Shown here piece by piece: positions 7,612-15,752 of a stretch of DNA of 32,457 bases. Position numbers and translations under genes: made by a program. The notes under the pieces are model-generated. The model worked only from the letters and a program-made list of their open reading frames with translations. It was not told the origin of the DNA and ran no database searches. This DNA is from Deltaproteobacteria bacterium (GTDB lineage: Bacteria > Desulfobacterota > Desulfomonilia > UBA1062), in NCBI GenBank assembly GCA_018434685.1, contig JAHDOV010000038.1, positions 1-32,457 of the forward strand. Reading direction: 5' to 3'. Position 1 is the first letter of the stretch; each line of letters starts with the position of its first letter.

Positions 7612-8775
7612 TCACTGACCGATGAACACGGGAATGCTCCTGTTGATGGTGGTGCCGTCCCCGAGCTGCCCCTGGGAATTCTGGCCCCAGGCAAAGAGCG
7701 CACCCTCGGACTTGAGCGCAAGGGTATAGCCGGCTCCGGCACTGACCTGGGCCCAGTCCGTATCGGAATTCACCGGGATAGGGGTATCACTCTCTTCGCC
7801 GGTGCCGTCCCCGAGCTGTCCGGAGGCGTTAGCCCCCCATGCCCAGAGCGTATGGTCGTCCTTGATCGCGCAGGTGTGGCTTCCGCCGGCGCTGACCTGG
7901 GCCCAGTCGGTATCGGTATTCACCGGCACCGGGACAGTACTGTCTTCCAAGGTGCCATCCCCGAGCTGGCCGGAGGCGTTGGACCCCCATGCCCAGAGCG
8001 TGCCGTCGGCCTTCAGTGCACAGGTATGGCTTCCACCGGCGCTGATAGAGACCCAGTCGGTGTCGGCATTCACCTGCACCGGGGAACTCCTGTCCAGACG
8101 GTCACCGATACCGAGCTGGCCTTGCGCGTTCGCGCCCCACGTCCAGATGGTTCCATTCTCCTTGAGGGCAGCGGTGTGCGAAAATCCGGCACTCACTGCG
8201 ATCCAGTCCGAGTCTGCCCCGACCTGTACCACGGCGTTCCGGCTCTGCAGCGTGCCGTCTCCGAGCTGGCCGGAAGCGTTATATCCCCAGGCCCAGAGGG
8301 TGCCGTCCGAGCTGACCCCAACACTATGATAGCTGCCTGCGCTGAAGCTGTTCCAGGTAATGTCGGAGAAGACTCTCTCCGGTTTCTTTTTGCCCGATCC
8401 GGTACCGTCTCCGAGCTGACCGTATAGGTTGAATCCCCATGACCAGAGGAATCCGATGGGCTTCTGTGCAAGGCTGTGAAGGCCGCCTGCGCTCACGGCT
8501 ACCCAGTCGTTGTCAGTGCCCGCCTGGACAGGGGCGTTCTTTGACCGCCAGGTGCCGTCTCCGAGCTGGCCCTCGTCGCTACGGCCCCATGCCCACAAGG
8601 TGCCGTCGGTCTTTACCGCAAGACTGTGCCATTGCCCGGCGCTGATGCCGGACCACACGATGATCTCCTCGCCCGCGGCCGTATCATCATCGTCGTCATC
8701 ATCTTCGAAATAGGAACACCCTGCAGCCATGGCGAGAAAAAGGACCAGCAAGAGCCATTGCAGCTGAGATTTCAT
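7612..8775 (-). CDS. RCC1-repeat lipoprotein with seven-bladed propeller
   Basis: A lipoprotein signal peptide (MKSQLQWLLLVLF..., lipobox AAGC at residues 17-20) is followed by SYFE and seven consecutive Asp residues. The remainder is seven RCC1/alpha-tubulin-suppressor repeats of about 50 aa, each with SAG-x3-H/Y-(S/T) and WGxNxxGQLGDGT signatures. Seven repeats are exactly one propeller, so the gene appears complete. The +2 residue is Ser, compatible with outer-membrane retention. The start is ATG 8775, with GAGGAGGG (8781-8788) 5 nt upstream; the TTG five codons earlier lies inside that site. Function is unknown; RCC1 propellers usually mediate protein binding. It is transcribed divergently from the clostripain-like gene. 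Confidence 0.88.
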   Translation of the reverse strand: MKSQLQWLLLVLFLAMAAGCSYFEDDDDDDDTAAGEEIIVWSGISAGQWHSLAVKTDGTLWAWGRSDEGQLGDGTWRSKNAPVQAGTDNDWVAVSAGGLHSLAQKPIGFLWSWGFNLYGQLGDGTGSGKKKPERVFSDITWNSFSAGSYHSVGVSSDGTLWAWGYNASGQLGDGTLQSRNAVVQVGADSDWIAVSAGFSHTAALKENGTIWTWGANAQGQLGIGDRLDRSSPVQVNADTDWVSISAGGSHTCALKADGTLWAWGSNASGQLGDGTLEDSTVPVPVNTDTDWAQVSAGGSHTCAIKDDHTLWAWGANASGQLGDGTGEESDTPIPVNSDTDWAQVSAGAGYTLALKSEGALFAWGQNSQGQLGDGTTINRSIPVFIGQ

Positions 8776-9244
8776 TCGATCCCTCCTCAATGGTAATTGT
8801 CTTCAAATTCACAGGAGAAATAATCATGGAGAACATCAACAATCGGTATGAAGTATGCAACATTCATGCAAAACTAAACGTATTATAATCATTTCACATT
8901 TGAATCATGTCTTGCTAACCTGCCGTGAATATTAGTAAAATATTTCCAACAGGGGGGAAATATTTTTCACCTTTTTCGGTGCACCCTTATTTGCTCACCT
9001 CAGTAGTCTGTTATGTCGTGGGCTCTTCGATATTATTGAAGAATGTGGGCAGGGGTGACCACCTCGTGTTCGATCTGCGCATAAAGGGCGTTGTGCTGTG
9101 ATGAAGAATGCAGTTGCTTTATCATGGGTATTTTGATTGGTATGAGAGATTATCCTGGGGAAGGTGGCCTTCAGGGCGCTGGGTTTCCATAAGAGCAGGG
9201 GCACATGAACCCATGAAGAAGGAAAGGCAGGTGGGACGATAGCC
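8776..9244. other. Divergent intergenic region with AT-rich hairpin
   Basis: This 469-bp region separates two divergent lipoprotein genes and has no credible gene. An ATTATAAT palindrome at 8882-8889 gives a TATAAT -10-like hexamer on both strands (8882-8887 minus, 8884-8889 plus), but I see no convincing -35 on either. An 11-bp perfect stem, AAAATATTTCC (8937-8947) with GGAAATATTTT (8956-8966), surrounds an 8-nt loop. It could be an operator or a terminator-like structure. Confidence 0.4.
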
Positions 9245-10972
9245 GTGGAGGGCATGAGTCAGTGGTATGGTATCCGCTTCTTGCGGAAACAGGTTGTTTT
9301 CCTATTCAGTGCGCTGGCCGTTATGGCCGCCTTGTGTGCCGGGTGTGGCGGCAGCAGTGCGGACGACCAGGCCGTACATGACTATGCCAAGTGGACCTAC
9401 ATGGTCTATGCCGCTGCAGACTCCGACATCTCTGAAGCAGCAAAGCTCGATATCGACGAGATGGAGACGGTGGGTTCGGGCCCAGATGTCACTATCGTGG
9501 TGCAGGTGGATTTCAGCCCCAGTGACAGCCCGTCAGACACCTCCCGTGGCATGGTGATTCAGGACGACAACCAGGGGGAAATCGTCTCGGACCTTGTAAG
9601 CATCGGGAAAAAGAATATGACCGACCCTCAAACCCTTAGCGAGTTCATCCGCTGGGCTGCCGCCACGTATCCTGCCGAACATTATGCACTGGTTCTCTGG
9701 AGCCATGGTTCCGGGTGGAAGAGCCTGGATCCAGCTCCAGCCGTGGCAAAGGGGATGATTGTCGACACCTCCGATGCCCCTGGTGAGATCATGTCCCTGC
9801 AGGACATCGCGGGTGCCGTGAGGCAGAGCGGGGTGGACCTGGACCTTATCAACTTCGACACCTGTCTCATGGGCATGTACGAGGTGGCCTATGAATTCAG
9901 GGGGCTGGCCCGGGCCATCACGTTTTCCGAGGAGCGCTACCCCGTGTTCGGTGACCCGTACGATGACATCCTTCGGGAGCTGAGTCTCAACCCCGATATG
10001 GATGCGCGTGAACTGGCACAGGTCATTACAGCCAGGTGCAGGGACTTCTATGTGAGTGCGGGCATCCCCATGACGAAATCAGCCCTCGACCTGGCATACA
10101 TCGACGAGTTTCATGCCGGCATTTCTGACCTGGCCAGGGGAATGATCGAGGCCATGGACACGCAGCGTGATACGATCCAGGCTGCACGGAACGATTCTGT
10201 GAGTTATGATTTCCCTGAAAACCATGACCTTGGGGATTTCCTTGCCATACTCTCCGGGACCACCGACTCGATAGAACTGCAGGATGCCATCGGTCAGGTG
10301 CAGGAGGTCATGTCCGATCTCATCATCAGTGATGCTGCATACTCGCCTCTGCCGATCGACGGGTTGTACCGGTCGCAAGGCCTTGCGGTCTTTCTTCCAA
10401 AGAGCAGCCAGGTCTCAGAGAGTGATCTCGATGCGTATTCCTATCTGGCCTGCAACGAGCCTTCTGCCTCTCCCACCTGGGGGGATTTCGTCGAGCTTCT
10501 CGTGAGTGGAGATACAACCTTGTCCGAGCCTTCAGCTCAGGGTGGCTTCACGGTCCGGATCGAGTGGGACACTGAAGCCGATTTGGATCTGTACATCGTG
10601 GAGCCGGGGGGCACTATTGCCTCTCCGGTACTTGGACCCTCATCCGGCGCCTACGGTGAATGCTCCTTGGATTCGAACGAAAGCCTCGTCTCGCTGGAAT
10701 ACTATGTTGCCGATGAGAACGTGGAGACAGGGGCGTACGACATATGGGTGCGCTTTTACGGAGACGACCCCTCTCTCTCTGGTCCCACCACGGTCTCCTG
10801 GTATATCCTCGATCCGGTAAACGGCATAAACGAATACACCCTGGAAGCCCAGACGGTCATGGACCTTGAAAATCAGGTTCCTTCGGGCTGGTCGGGCAGT
10901 GAAACCGAGATGAGGAGCCTGATGAACAACGAATATTCCAACTGGTGGTATGCAGGGACCTTGGCCAGATAG
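9245..10972 (+). CDS. Clostripain-family (C11-type) cysteine peptidase lipoprotein
   Basis: A lipoprotein signal peptide ends in lipobox CAGC followed by GGSSADDQ, so the protein is probably membrane-anchored on the outside of the cell. The catalytic domain (about residues 45-420) starts WTYMVYAAADSD, has the His of LWSHGSGW (His154) and the Cys of NFDTCLMG (Cys207), the clostripain/C11 dyad. The C-terminal ~130 residues (from about VRIEWDTEADLDLYIVEPGG) look like a beta-sandwich, possibly a calcium- or ligand-binding accessory domain. The start is uncertain: GTG 9245 or ATG 9254, the latter with GGAGGG too close. A REP element follows 135 bp downstream. The substrate is unknown. Confidence 0.85.
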   Translation: MEGMSQWYGIRFLRKQVVFLFSALAVMAALCAGCGGSSADDQAVHDYAKWTYMVYAAADSDISEAAKLDIDEMETVGSGPDVTIVVQVDFSPSDSPSDTSRGMVIQDDNQGEIVSDLVSIGKKNMTDPQTLSEFIRWAAATYPAEHYALVLWSHGSGWKSLDPAPAVAKGMIVDTSDAPGEIMSLQDIAGAVRQSGVDLDLINFDTCLMGMYEVAYEFRGLARAITFSEERYPVFGDPYDDILRELSLNPDMDARELAQVITARCRDFYVSAGIPMTKSALDLAYIDEFHAGISDLARGMIEAMDTQRDTIQAARNDSVSYDFPENHDLGDFLAILSGTTDSIELQDAIGQVQEVMSDLIISDAAYSPLPIDGLYRSQGLAVFLPKSSQVSESDLDAYSYLACNEPSASPTWGDFVELLVSGDTTLSEPSAQGGFTVRIEWDTEADLDLYIVEPGGTIASPVLGPSSGAYGECSLDSNESLVSLEYYVADENVETGAYDIWVRFYGDDPSLSGPTTVSWYILDPVNGINEYTLEAQTVMDLENQVPSGWSGSETEMRSLMNNEYSNWWYAGTLAR

Positions 10973-11106
10973 GCTGACGAGGCTGGTGGACAGTGAGCGC
11001 GAAGACACCGGTGGATCGGACAGGATCCCGGCAGGTAGGGGCTTCTTCTGCTGTAGCGTTCATTCCAGCATGCTTGAAACAGGAGATAATCGCACCGAAT
11101 CGTCTC

Positions 11107-11180
11107 CTGTAGGAGCGCCTTCAGGCGCGACAACAGGAAGCATGCCTTAAACCAGGTCGCGGCTGATGAAGCGCCTACAG
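11107..11180. repeat. Two-armed REP element (BIME type)
   Basis: The left arm CTGTAGGAGCGCCTTCAGGC (11107-11126) is itself a hairpin, and the right arm (to GCGCCTACAG at 11180) is its approximate inverse. The family recurs at 14473, 14573, 16896, 20142, 25591 and 31876. It lies between the clostripain-like gene and the convergent usp gene. Confidence 0.8.
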
Positions 11181-11266
11181 GGGATAATGATTTTATGATG
11201 CTGAATTAAGGGTTTCTGCCTGCTCAGACAAATGAAACTTCACCGGACAGGATTCCTTTCTTGGAC

Positions 11267-11698
11267 CTACCGCTTCACGACCAGGACAGGGCTTGTTGCA
11301 TTGCGGATAACCCTCTCCGATACAGAACCGAGGAACATGTCCTTGACGTTGCTCCTGCCATGGGACCCCAGCACGATTATGGTTGCGTTCTCCTCTTTTT
11401 CTACACGCAGTATCTTGCTCGCAGGGATCCCGGTCTCGATCCGTACTTTGACGCGCAGGCCGCTTTTTTCGAGGTGCCGCTGGATGAAACTGATCTTGTT
11501 GAGGGCGCTCTCCCGGAGGTCATTCTCGATGGTCTTGTAATTCTCCGGATCCCACACGAGCAGCTCGAGGCTCCGTATATCGATGACATGGAGGATGGTC
11601 ACCTCCTGTGCGCCTGCATATTTGAGTTGTTCCACATATTTCAGGGCCTTCTGCGCTACATCAGAAAAATCAGTCGGATAGAGTATCGTTGTAAACAT
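11267..11698 (-). CDS. Universal stress protein (UspA family)
   Basis: This 143-aa single-domain Usp has the alpha/beta nucleotide-binding fold. It opens with MFTTILYPTDFS, in which the Asp contacts adenine in ATP-binding members. It ends with the complete G-x2-G-x9-G-S motif (GSHGRSNVKDMFLGS, residues 111-125) followed by VIRNATSPVLVVKR. The intact motif predicts ATP binding and dimerisation. The start is ATG 11698, where GGGGAGGAA immediately upstream is a strong ribosome-binding site; upstream in-frame codons lack one. It is a single gene with no obvious operon partner. Usp proteins act in stress survival and energy limitation, but the specific target is not predictable. Confidence 0.93.
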   Translation of the reverse strand: MFTTILYPTDFSDVAQKALKYVEQLKYAGAQEVTILHVIDIRSLELLVWDPENYKTIENDLRESALNKISFIQRHLEKSGLRVKVRIETGIPASKILRVEKEENATIIVLGSHGRSNVKDMFLGSVSERVIRNATSPVLVVKR

Positions 11699-11935
11699 GC
11701 TTCCTCCCCATGCGGTCAAGATCATAGAAGATGAATCCTTTAATGGCATTGTAATGAACCTGTCAGGAAAATCCAGCACTTTTTATCCAGCAGTAAATTC
11801 CAGGATGGGAACCAGTGATGATCCCAAGGCTCTTTGTCCTGTGCAGGCAGCTGAATGTGTGGTACCTGCTTGGATGGTCGGGTAAATACTCGTTGCAGCG
11901 TTTCATGACCCAATGATTCGCGATGAGGGAAGGGC

Positions 11936-12571
11936 ATGTTCGCGTATCTTGTATCAGGGGCAGTTTTCGGCCTTTCAGCCGGGATCTCGCCAGGGCCTTT
12001 GCTGACCCTGGTCATAACTGAGACCCTCAGGGGCGGACTGAGGGCGGGAATCAGGGTGGCCTTTGCACCGTTGATCACCGATATCCCCATTGTCGTGCTG
12101 ACCTTGTTCATCATTTCAACGCTTACGCACTTCAATGTGTTCCTGGGGTCCATAGCACTGCTGGGTGCTCTTTTTGTGGCCTACCTCGGGTATGAAAGCC
12201 TTTCGGTGAAAGAGTTCCCTGTGGGGGCAGGAGATTCTGGCAGTCGTTCACTGAAGAAAGGGGTTGTTGCAAATCTTCTCAATCCCCATCCGTACCTGTT
12301 CTGGTTTTCAGTGGGTTCTCCCCTGGTCATGAAGGCATATGCGAGCGGGTTGTTGAGTGCAGCAGCCTTTGTGGGCAGCTTCTATGTGCTGCTCGTGGGC
12401 TCGAAGGTGGCAGTGGCCGTTGCGGTAAGCAGATCACGGGATCTTCTGGCTGGCAACGCCTATCGGTATACCATGATGGCTCTTGGAGTGGTCCTGTTTG
12501 TATTTGCCGCTATTCTGCTGAGAGAGGGGCTCATCCTCTTGGGATGGTGGCCGTGCTTAGGGGTCTCCTGA
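11936..12571 (+). CDS. LysE/RhtB-type amino-acid exporter
   Basis: The 211-aa integral membrane protein has about six hydrophobic helices and the LysE family hallmark near the N-terminus: GLSAGISPGPLLTLVITETLR, with the conserved G-x-SPGP segment. The mid-protein segment GVVANLLNPHPYLFWFSVG is also typical (N-x-NPK/HP). Members export amino acids or related metabolites by proton exchange; the substrate here cannot be assigned. GAGGGAAGGG just before the ATG is a good ribosome-binding site. Its last 15 bp overlap the 3' end of the opposing hydrolase gene. Confidence 0.9.
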   Translation: MFAYLVSGAVFGLSAGISPGPLLTLVITETLRGGLRAGIRVAFAPLITDIPIVVLTLFIISTLTHFNVFLGSIALLGALFVAYLGYESLSVKEFPVGAGDSGSRSLKKGVVANLLNPHPYLFWFSVGSPLVMKAYASGLLSAAAFVGSFYVLLVGSKVAVAVAVSRSRDLLAGNAYRYTMMALGVVLFVFAAILLREGLILLGWWPCLGVS

Positions 12572-13426
12572 AGGCAGGATCGATCGCTGCTGCTGAGGCT
12601 TAGACGATCGGGGTGTGTTTGCGAGACAGCCGAACAGGACATCCATGAATTCATCCGGCTGGTCTATGAACGGCCAGTGGCCGGCTTTCTCGACCGCGAA
12701 CCAGTTCACCCCTGCGGCATGCAGCAGCGCCCTCGAATATGCTCCGGTGCCCCTGGGGTTCCCCAGGATGTATGCCTGCGGGATTCTGAGATTGCCGAGC
12801 CTGGTAGGAATCTCCTGCGTTTTGGATATCTCCTCGAGTTCGCAAGCGTTACGGTGGAGGGCTCTTGGTTGGCACATGAGCAGACCTGCATGGTAGGTTC
12901 TCAGAGCCCTGTCCCTGAGTCCTCCTAGGTAGATTCTGTTCCGCAGGGCATCCAGTTCGTGAGAGATGAAGTCTTCAGGGCTCACCGAGGCAATCGCGCT
13001 GCTTATGGTGCAGTCTTCGAACGAGACATTCCCCTCTATGTTGATGAAGGTCTTCACGAGTTCCGGGTGCTTCTCGCACAGGATCATACCGATGACACCG
13101 CCCATGGAGTGGCCGATTACCATGACAGCACCAATGCCCTGGGCGGTCAGCCATTCGGCCAGGAAATCGGCCTGGTCTTCGAGGCTAAGAGGGGGATCAG
13201 GCCAGGGGCTCTTGCCATAGCCTGGCAGGTCGGGCAAAAGGTGGGTCCATCTGCTGAACCGTTCATGAGCCATGATCTCTTCAAAACACAGGCCCGATTC
13301 CCCGAGGCCGTGGATATAGAGGATCGTACCTGAGGGATTATCGGATTCGCAGGTCCTCACATGAATTCCGCCAATATGCCCCTGCCCTATTGCACCGATA
13401 CCCTTCATGACTGTGGAGTGTATCAC
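12557..13426 (-). CDS. Alpha/beta-hydrolase fold protein
   Basis: The 289-aa protein has the alpha/beta-hydrolase core: oxyanion-hole HG in YIHGLGESG (residues 38-46), nucleophile elbow GHSMGG (Ser107) and C-terminal catalytic His in KAGHWPF (His250). The usual Asp after strand 7 is not obvious (the segment reads YILGNPRGTG), so the acid may come from the INIEGNVSFEDC segment after strand 6. No signal peptide is visible, so it is probably cytoplasmic. The start is GTG 13426 or ATG 13408; neither has a well-spaced ribosome-binding site. It could be an esterase, lipase or related hydrolase; the substrate is unknown. Confidence 0.85.
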   Translation of the reverse strand: MIHSTVMKGIGAIGQGHIGGIHVRTCESDNPSGTILYIHGLGESGLCFEEIMAHERFSRWTHLLPDLPGYGKSPWPDPPLSLEDQADFLAEWLTAQGIGAVMVIGHSMGGVIGMILCEKHPELVKTFINIEGNVSFEDCTISSAIASVSPEDFISHELDALRNRIYLGGLRDRALRTYHAGLLMCQPRALHRNACELEEISKTQEIPTRLGNLRIPQAYILGNPRGTGAYSRALLHAAGVNWFAVEKAGHWPFIDQPDEFMDVLFGCLANTPRSSKPQQQRSILPSGDP

Positions 13427-13658
13427 CCTCAGATATTTTTATAAAGAGGACCCTGGCAGAACTGCCGGGAACGTTTCCACGATCATTAAAGTTCCACCGG
13501 CGCGGCAGGGATGATGTGAGAAAAAAAGGCAAAAAAAAAGCCAAGAAGCAAGGCGCTACCTGGCAGTTATGGAAAGAGTATTTTTTTTGACGTTGATCAT
13601 ACTATCGGCAGGTTAAAGAAAGTACTTGAAAGAAAAAATGAAGGGATCAGGATTTGTG

Positions 13659-13754
13659 GTATGAGATGAATGGTTCAAGGTACATGGTATAAGGTCTGGG
13701 GTGTAAGGTAGAAACCAATCCTTTACCTTAAACCTCATGCATTATACCTCATAC
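13659..13754. repeat. Nested palindrome built from heptamer-like units
   Basis: Three nested inverted pairs are visible: GTATGAG (13659-13665) with CTCATAC (13748-13754), GGTATAA (13686-13692) with TTATACC (13742-13748), and TAAGGTA (13704-13710) with TACCTTA (13724-13730). It sits 10 bp beyond the nth stop and is the main content of the 338-bp gap between nth and the hydrolase gene. The ACCTTAT-like unit recurs as direct repeats near 30161 and 31940. Confidence 0.65.
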
Positions 13755-13764
13755 ACGTCTTTTT

Positions 13765-14418
13765 TTACCTGCTTTTCTCCACGCCTTTTCTTTCACAATA
13801 CTGGGTGAGCCGGCACCTGGAACAGTAGGGGCTTATGGGCACACAGAGGTTCTGGCCATAGGGGACGAGGCAGTCATTGATCCGCTTCCAGTATCTTTCC
13901 GGCAGGACCTGGCGCAGTTTCATTTCGGTTTCGTCCGGCGTCTTGGTCGAGAGATATCCCCACCTGTTCGTAATCCGATGAACATGGGTGTCGACGCAGA
14001 TCCCCATTTCATCGAACCCCAGGATCAAGACCAGGTTCGCCGTCTTTCTGCCGACCCCGGGCAGCCCCAGGAGTTCCTCCATGGTTTGTGGAACCGCGCC
14101 GTTGTATTTCTCCAGGAGAATCCGTGAGGTCTCGATAATATTCTTTGCCTTGGTTTTATAGAACCCCACCGGAAAGATTGCCTTTTCGATTTCGTTTAAC
14201 GGCGTCTGAACGATCTGCCTAGGGGAAATGGCCAGCCGCGAAAGGCGGGCAAAGGCCTCATCCGTGGTGGAATCCTTTGTCCTGAGGCTCAGCATGGTGG
14301 AGATGAGCACCTTGAAGGGATCATGATCCCGTGCCACCCTGCCCACAATTGGCTCGTGCAGGCTCAGGATCTCTTTTTCGAGTATCTCGAAGACCGCATC
14401 TATTGTTGTATTATCCAT
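13765..14418 (-). CDS. nth: Endonuclease III (DNA glycosylase/AP lyase)
   Basis: This base-excision-repair enzyme removes oxidised pyrimidines and cleaves abasic sites. The 217-aa product has the helix-hairpin-helix LPGVGRKTA with catalytic Lys125, the catalytic Asp143 in CVDTHVHR, and a complete 4Fe-4S ligand set, C-x6-C-x2-C-x5-C, at Cys192, 199, 202 and 208. The early motif reads MLSLRTKD where E. coli has MLSAQATD, a variant seen in other endonuclease III subgroups. The start is ATG 14418, with no strong Shine-Dalgarno sequence visible. Two REP elements lie between it and the upstream barrel gene. Confidence 0.95.
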   Translation of the reverse strand: MDNTTIDAVFEILEKEILSLHEPIVGRVARDHDPFKVLISTMLSLRTKDSTTDEAFARLSRLAISPRQIVQTPLNEIEKAIFPVGFYKTKAKNIIETSRILLEKYNGAVPQTMEELLGLPGVGRKTANLVLILGFDEMGICVDTHVHRITNRWGYLSTKTPDETEMKLRQVLPERYWKRINDCLVPYGQNLCVPISPYCSRCRLTQYCERKGVEKSR

Positions 14419-14472
14419 AATGAGACAGCTTTATCAGAAACAGGCAAATAAGATAAGGGTTTCCTGATGACA

Positions 14473-14554
14473 CTGTAGGAGCGGCTTCAGCCGCGACCGT
14501 GGCAGGATCGTAGTTTGGGAGGAGATGGAGTCGCCGCTGAACCGGCTCCTACAC
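14473..14554. repeat. Two-armed REP element (BIME type)
   Basis: The left arm is CTGTAGGAGCGGCTTCAGCC and the right arm ends CGGCTCCTACA. The core between them (GTAGTTTGGGAGGAGATGGA) is nearly identical to the element at 20142 and similar to that at 25591, showing mobilisation as a ~80-bp unit. Confidence 0.85.
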
Positions 14555-14572
14555 AGGGTGTGTTTGATAACA

Positions 14573-14598
14573 GTGTAGGAGCGGCTTCAGCCGCGACC
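14573..14598. repeat. Single-arm REP sequence
   Basis: GTGTAGGAGCGGCTTCAGCC continuing GCGACC repeats the left arm of the element 100 bp away. It forms a GCGGCT/AGCCGC hairpin. It lies just beyond the stop of the barrel gene and could stabilise that transcript's 3' end. Confidence 0.8.
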
Positions 14599-14653
14599 TC
14601 GGCATGGATGAGATATGTCGGTCAGGATATGTTCTCCGATATATGCTGAGGAC

Positions 14654-15724
14654 TCAGAATCCCAGGCCCAGACGCATCATATATCGTCTGTCATCGCGCT
14701 GCCCGGAATAGGTGCCGACCTCTTCGGCATAGGTGAGAACATCGAACTGCACATTCTTTGTTTCGAGGCCTACTCCGAAGGTTGGATATCCCTGGTACAG
14801 GCCTAAGCGAAGGAAGAGAAACGGTTTGACGGCCCACTCGGCCCCGAGCCTTAGCCGTTTGCCCATATCCTCATCGTCGCCAACCTGGTTGAAAAGGTCG
14901 ACGTAATCCAGGGCAAAGGTCCACTTGTCCAGCGTTGCGGCAAGACCCAGGTCGATATGCTCATCGATATCCTGCGCATCACCCATATCGTTGTCAACGA
15001 AGTTGTTTGCGCTGATGCCGATTTGAAATGCGGAAGTTTTCTCGCCTATCTGAATATCACTGAATTTGTAGATAAGGCCGATGTCCAGGAGTGCCCCGCT
15101 GCCGTCTTCGGTATCGTCATCCAGCCTGTCCTCGAAATCTTCGGTGGTGATATCGAGGACCGTGTACTCTTCGTCGAGGCTTCTCCTGAAGATGTATTTG
15201 GCGCTTGCGCCGACGAGGAGATTGTCATCGAGGAAAGAAAGGGCATAGCCTGTGGCTACGCCGGCATCGGTCACTGTCTCGACAATCAATCTGGGGGATT
15301 GCAGATTTCTGGCCTGGAGGTTTGAGTTGAAGGTGCCGATGAGGGCGAGGGCAAAATTCGGTTTCGAATAGCTGGGGACAAAATTTACGCCGGCATGGGC
15401 ATAATCTCCGATATAGCTCCTGAGAAATTCCGCTGTCTCTTCTTCATTGTCAAAATCAACATCGAGGGCATCGCTGTATATATCGTATGCATTCTGCCCG
15501 AATTCCACCTCGAGAGGGAAGATGGAGATGCGTTTCTCTCGTATATCTGCGAGCCCTGCGGGATTGTAGAAGAGTGCATTGGCATCGTTGGATATCGCCA
15601 CGAACGCCCCGCCCATTCCCATGGGCCGGACCCCTTTATAGATCCTGAATGAGGACTCTTTGGCAGAGAGGCTGGCAGTACACACCAAACACAAGAGGAT
15701 CACGAGGAAAGATAATCTCTTCAT
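14654..15724 (-). CDS. FadL/PorV-like outer-membrane beta-barrel protein
   Basis: The 356-aa product has a Sec signal peptide (MKRLSFLVILLCLVC..., cleavage near SLSA-KES). Mature residues then read GVRPMGMGGAFVAISND followed by NALFYNPAGLAD, the N-terminal signature of FadL/PorV/UPF0164-type barrels. Alternating hydrophobic strands and a terminal aromatic (RLGLGF) support outer-membrane insertion. The start is ATG 15724, with GGGAG (15731-15735) upstream. It lies 28 bp after a lipoprotein gene on the same strand, so the two probably form an operon. A transport or secretion role is possible, but no substrate can be named. Confidence 0.75.
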   Translation of the reverse strand: MKRLSFLVILLCLVCTASLSAKESSFRIYKGVRPMGMGGAFVAISNDANALFYNPAGLADIREKRISIFPLEVEFGQNAYDIYSDALDVDFDNEEETAEFLRSYIGDYAHAGVNFVPSYSKPNFALALIGTFNSNLQARNLQSPRLIVETVTDAGVATGYALSFLDDNLLVGASAKYIFRRSLDEEYTVLDITTEDFEDRLDDDTEDGSGALLDIGLIYKFSDIQIGEKTSAFQIGISANNFVDNDMGDAQDIDEHIDLGLAATLDKWTFALDYVDLFNQVGDDEDMGKRLRLGAEWAVKPFLFLRLGLYQGYPTFGVGLETKNVQFDVLTYAEEVGTYSGQRDDRRYMMRLGLGF

Positions 15725-15752
15725 ATGAATCTCCCGGCAGTTCATTGTATTG

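Noticed and set aside
7603-8427. Long plus-strand open frames opposite the RCC1 gene
   Set aside because: They mirror the 150-bp RCC1 repeats, have no plausible start context, and the minus-strand product has clear domain structure.
12959-13333. Plus-strand open frame inside the hydrolase gene
   Set aside because: It is a shadow of the minus-strand hydrolase, which shows GHSMGG and the catalytic His.
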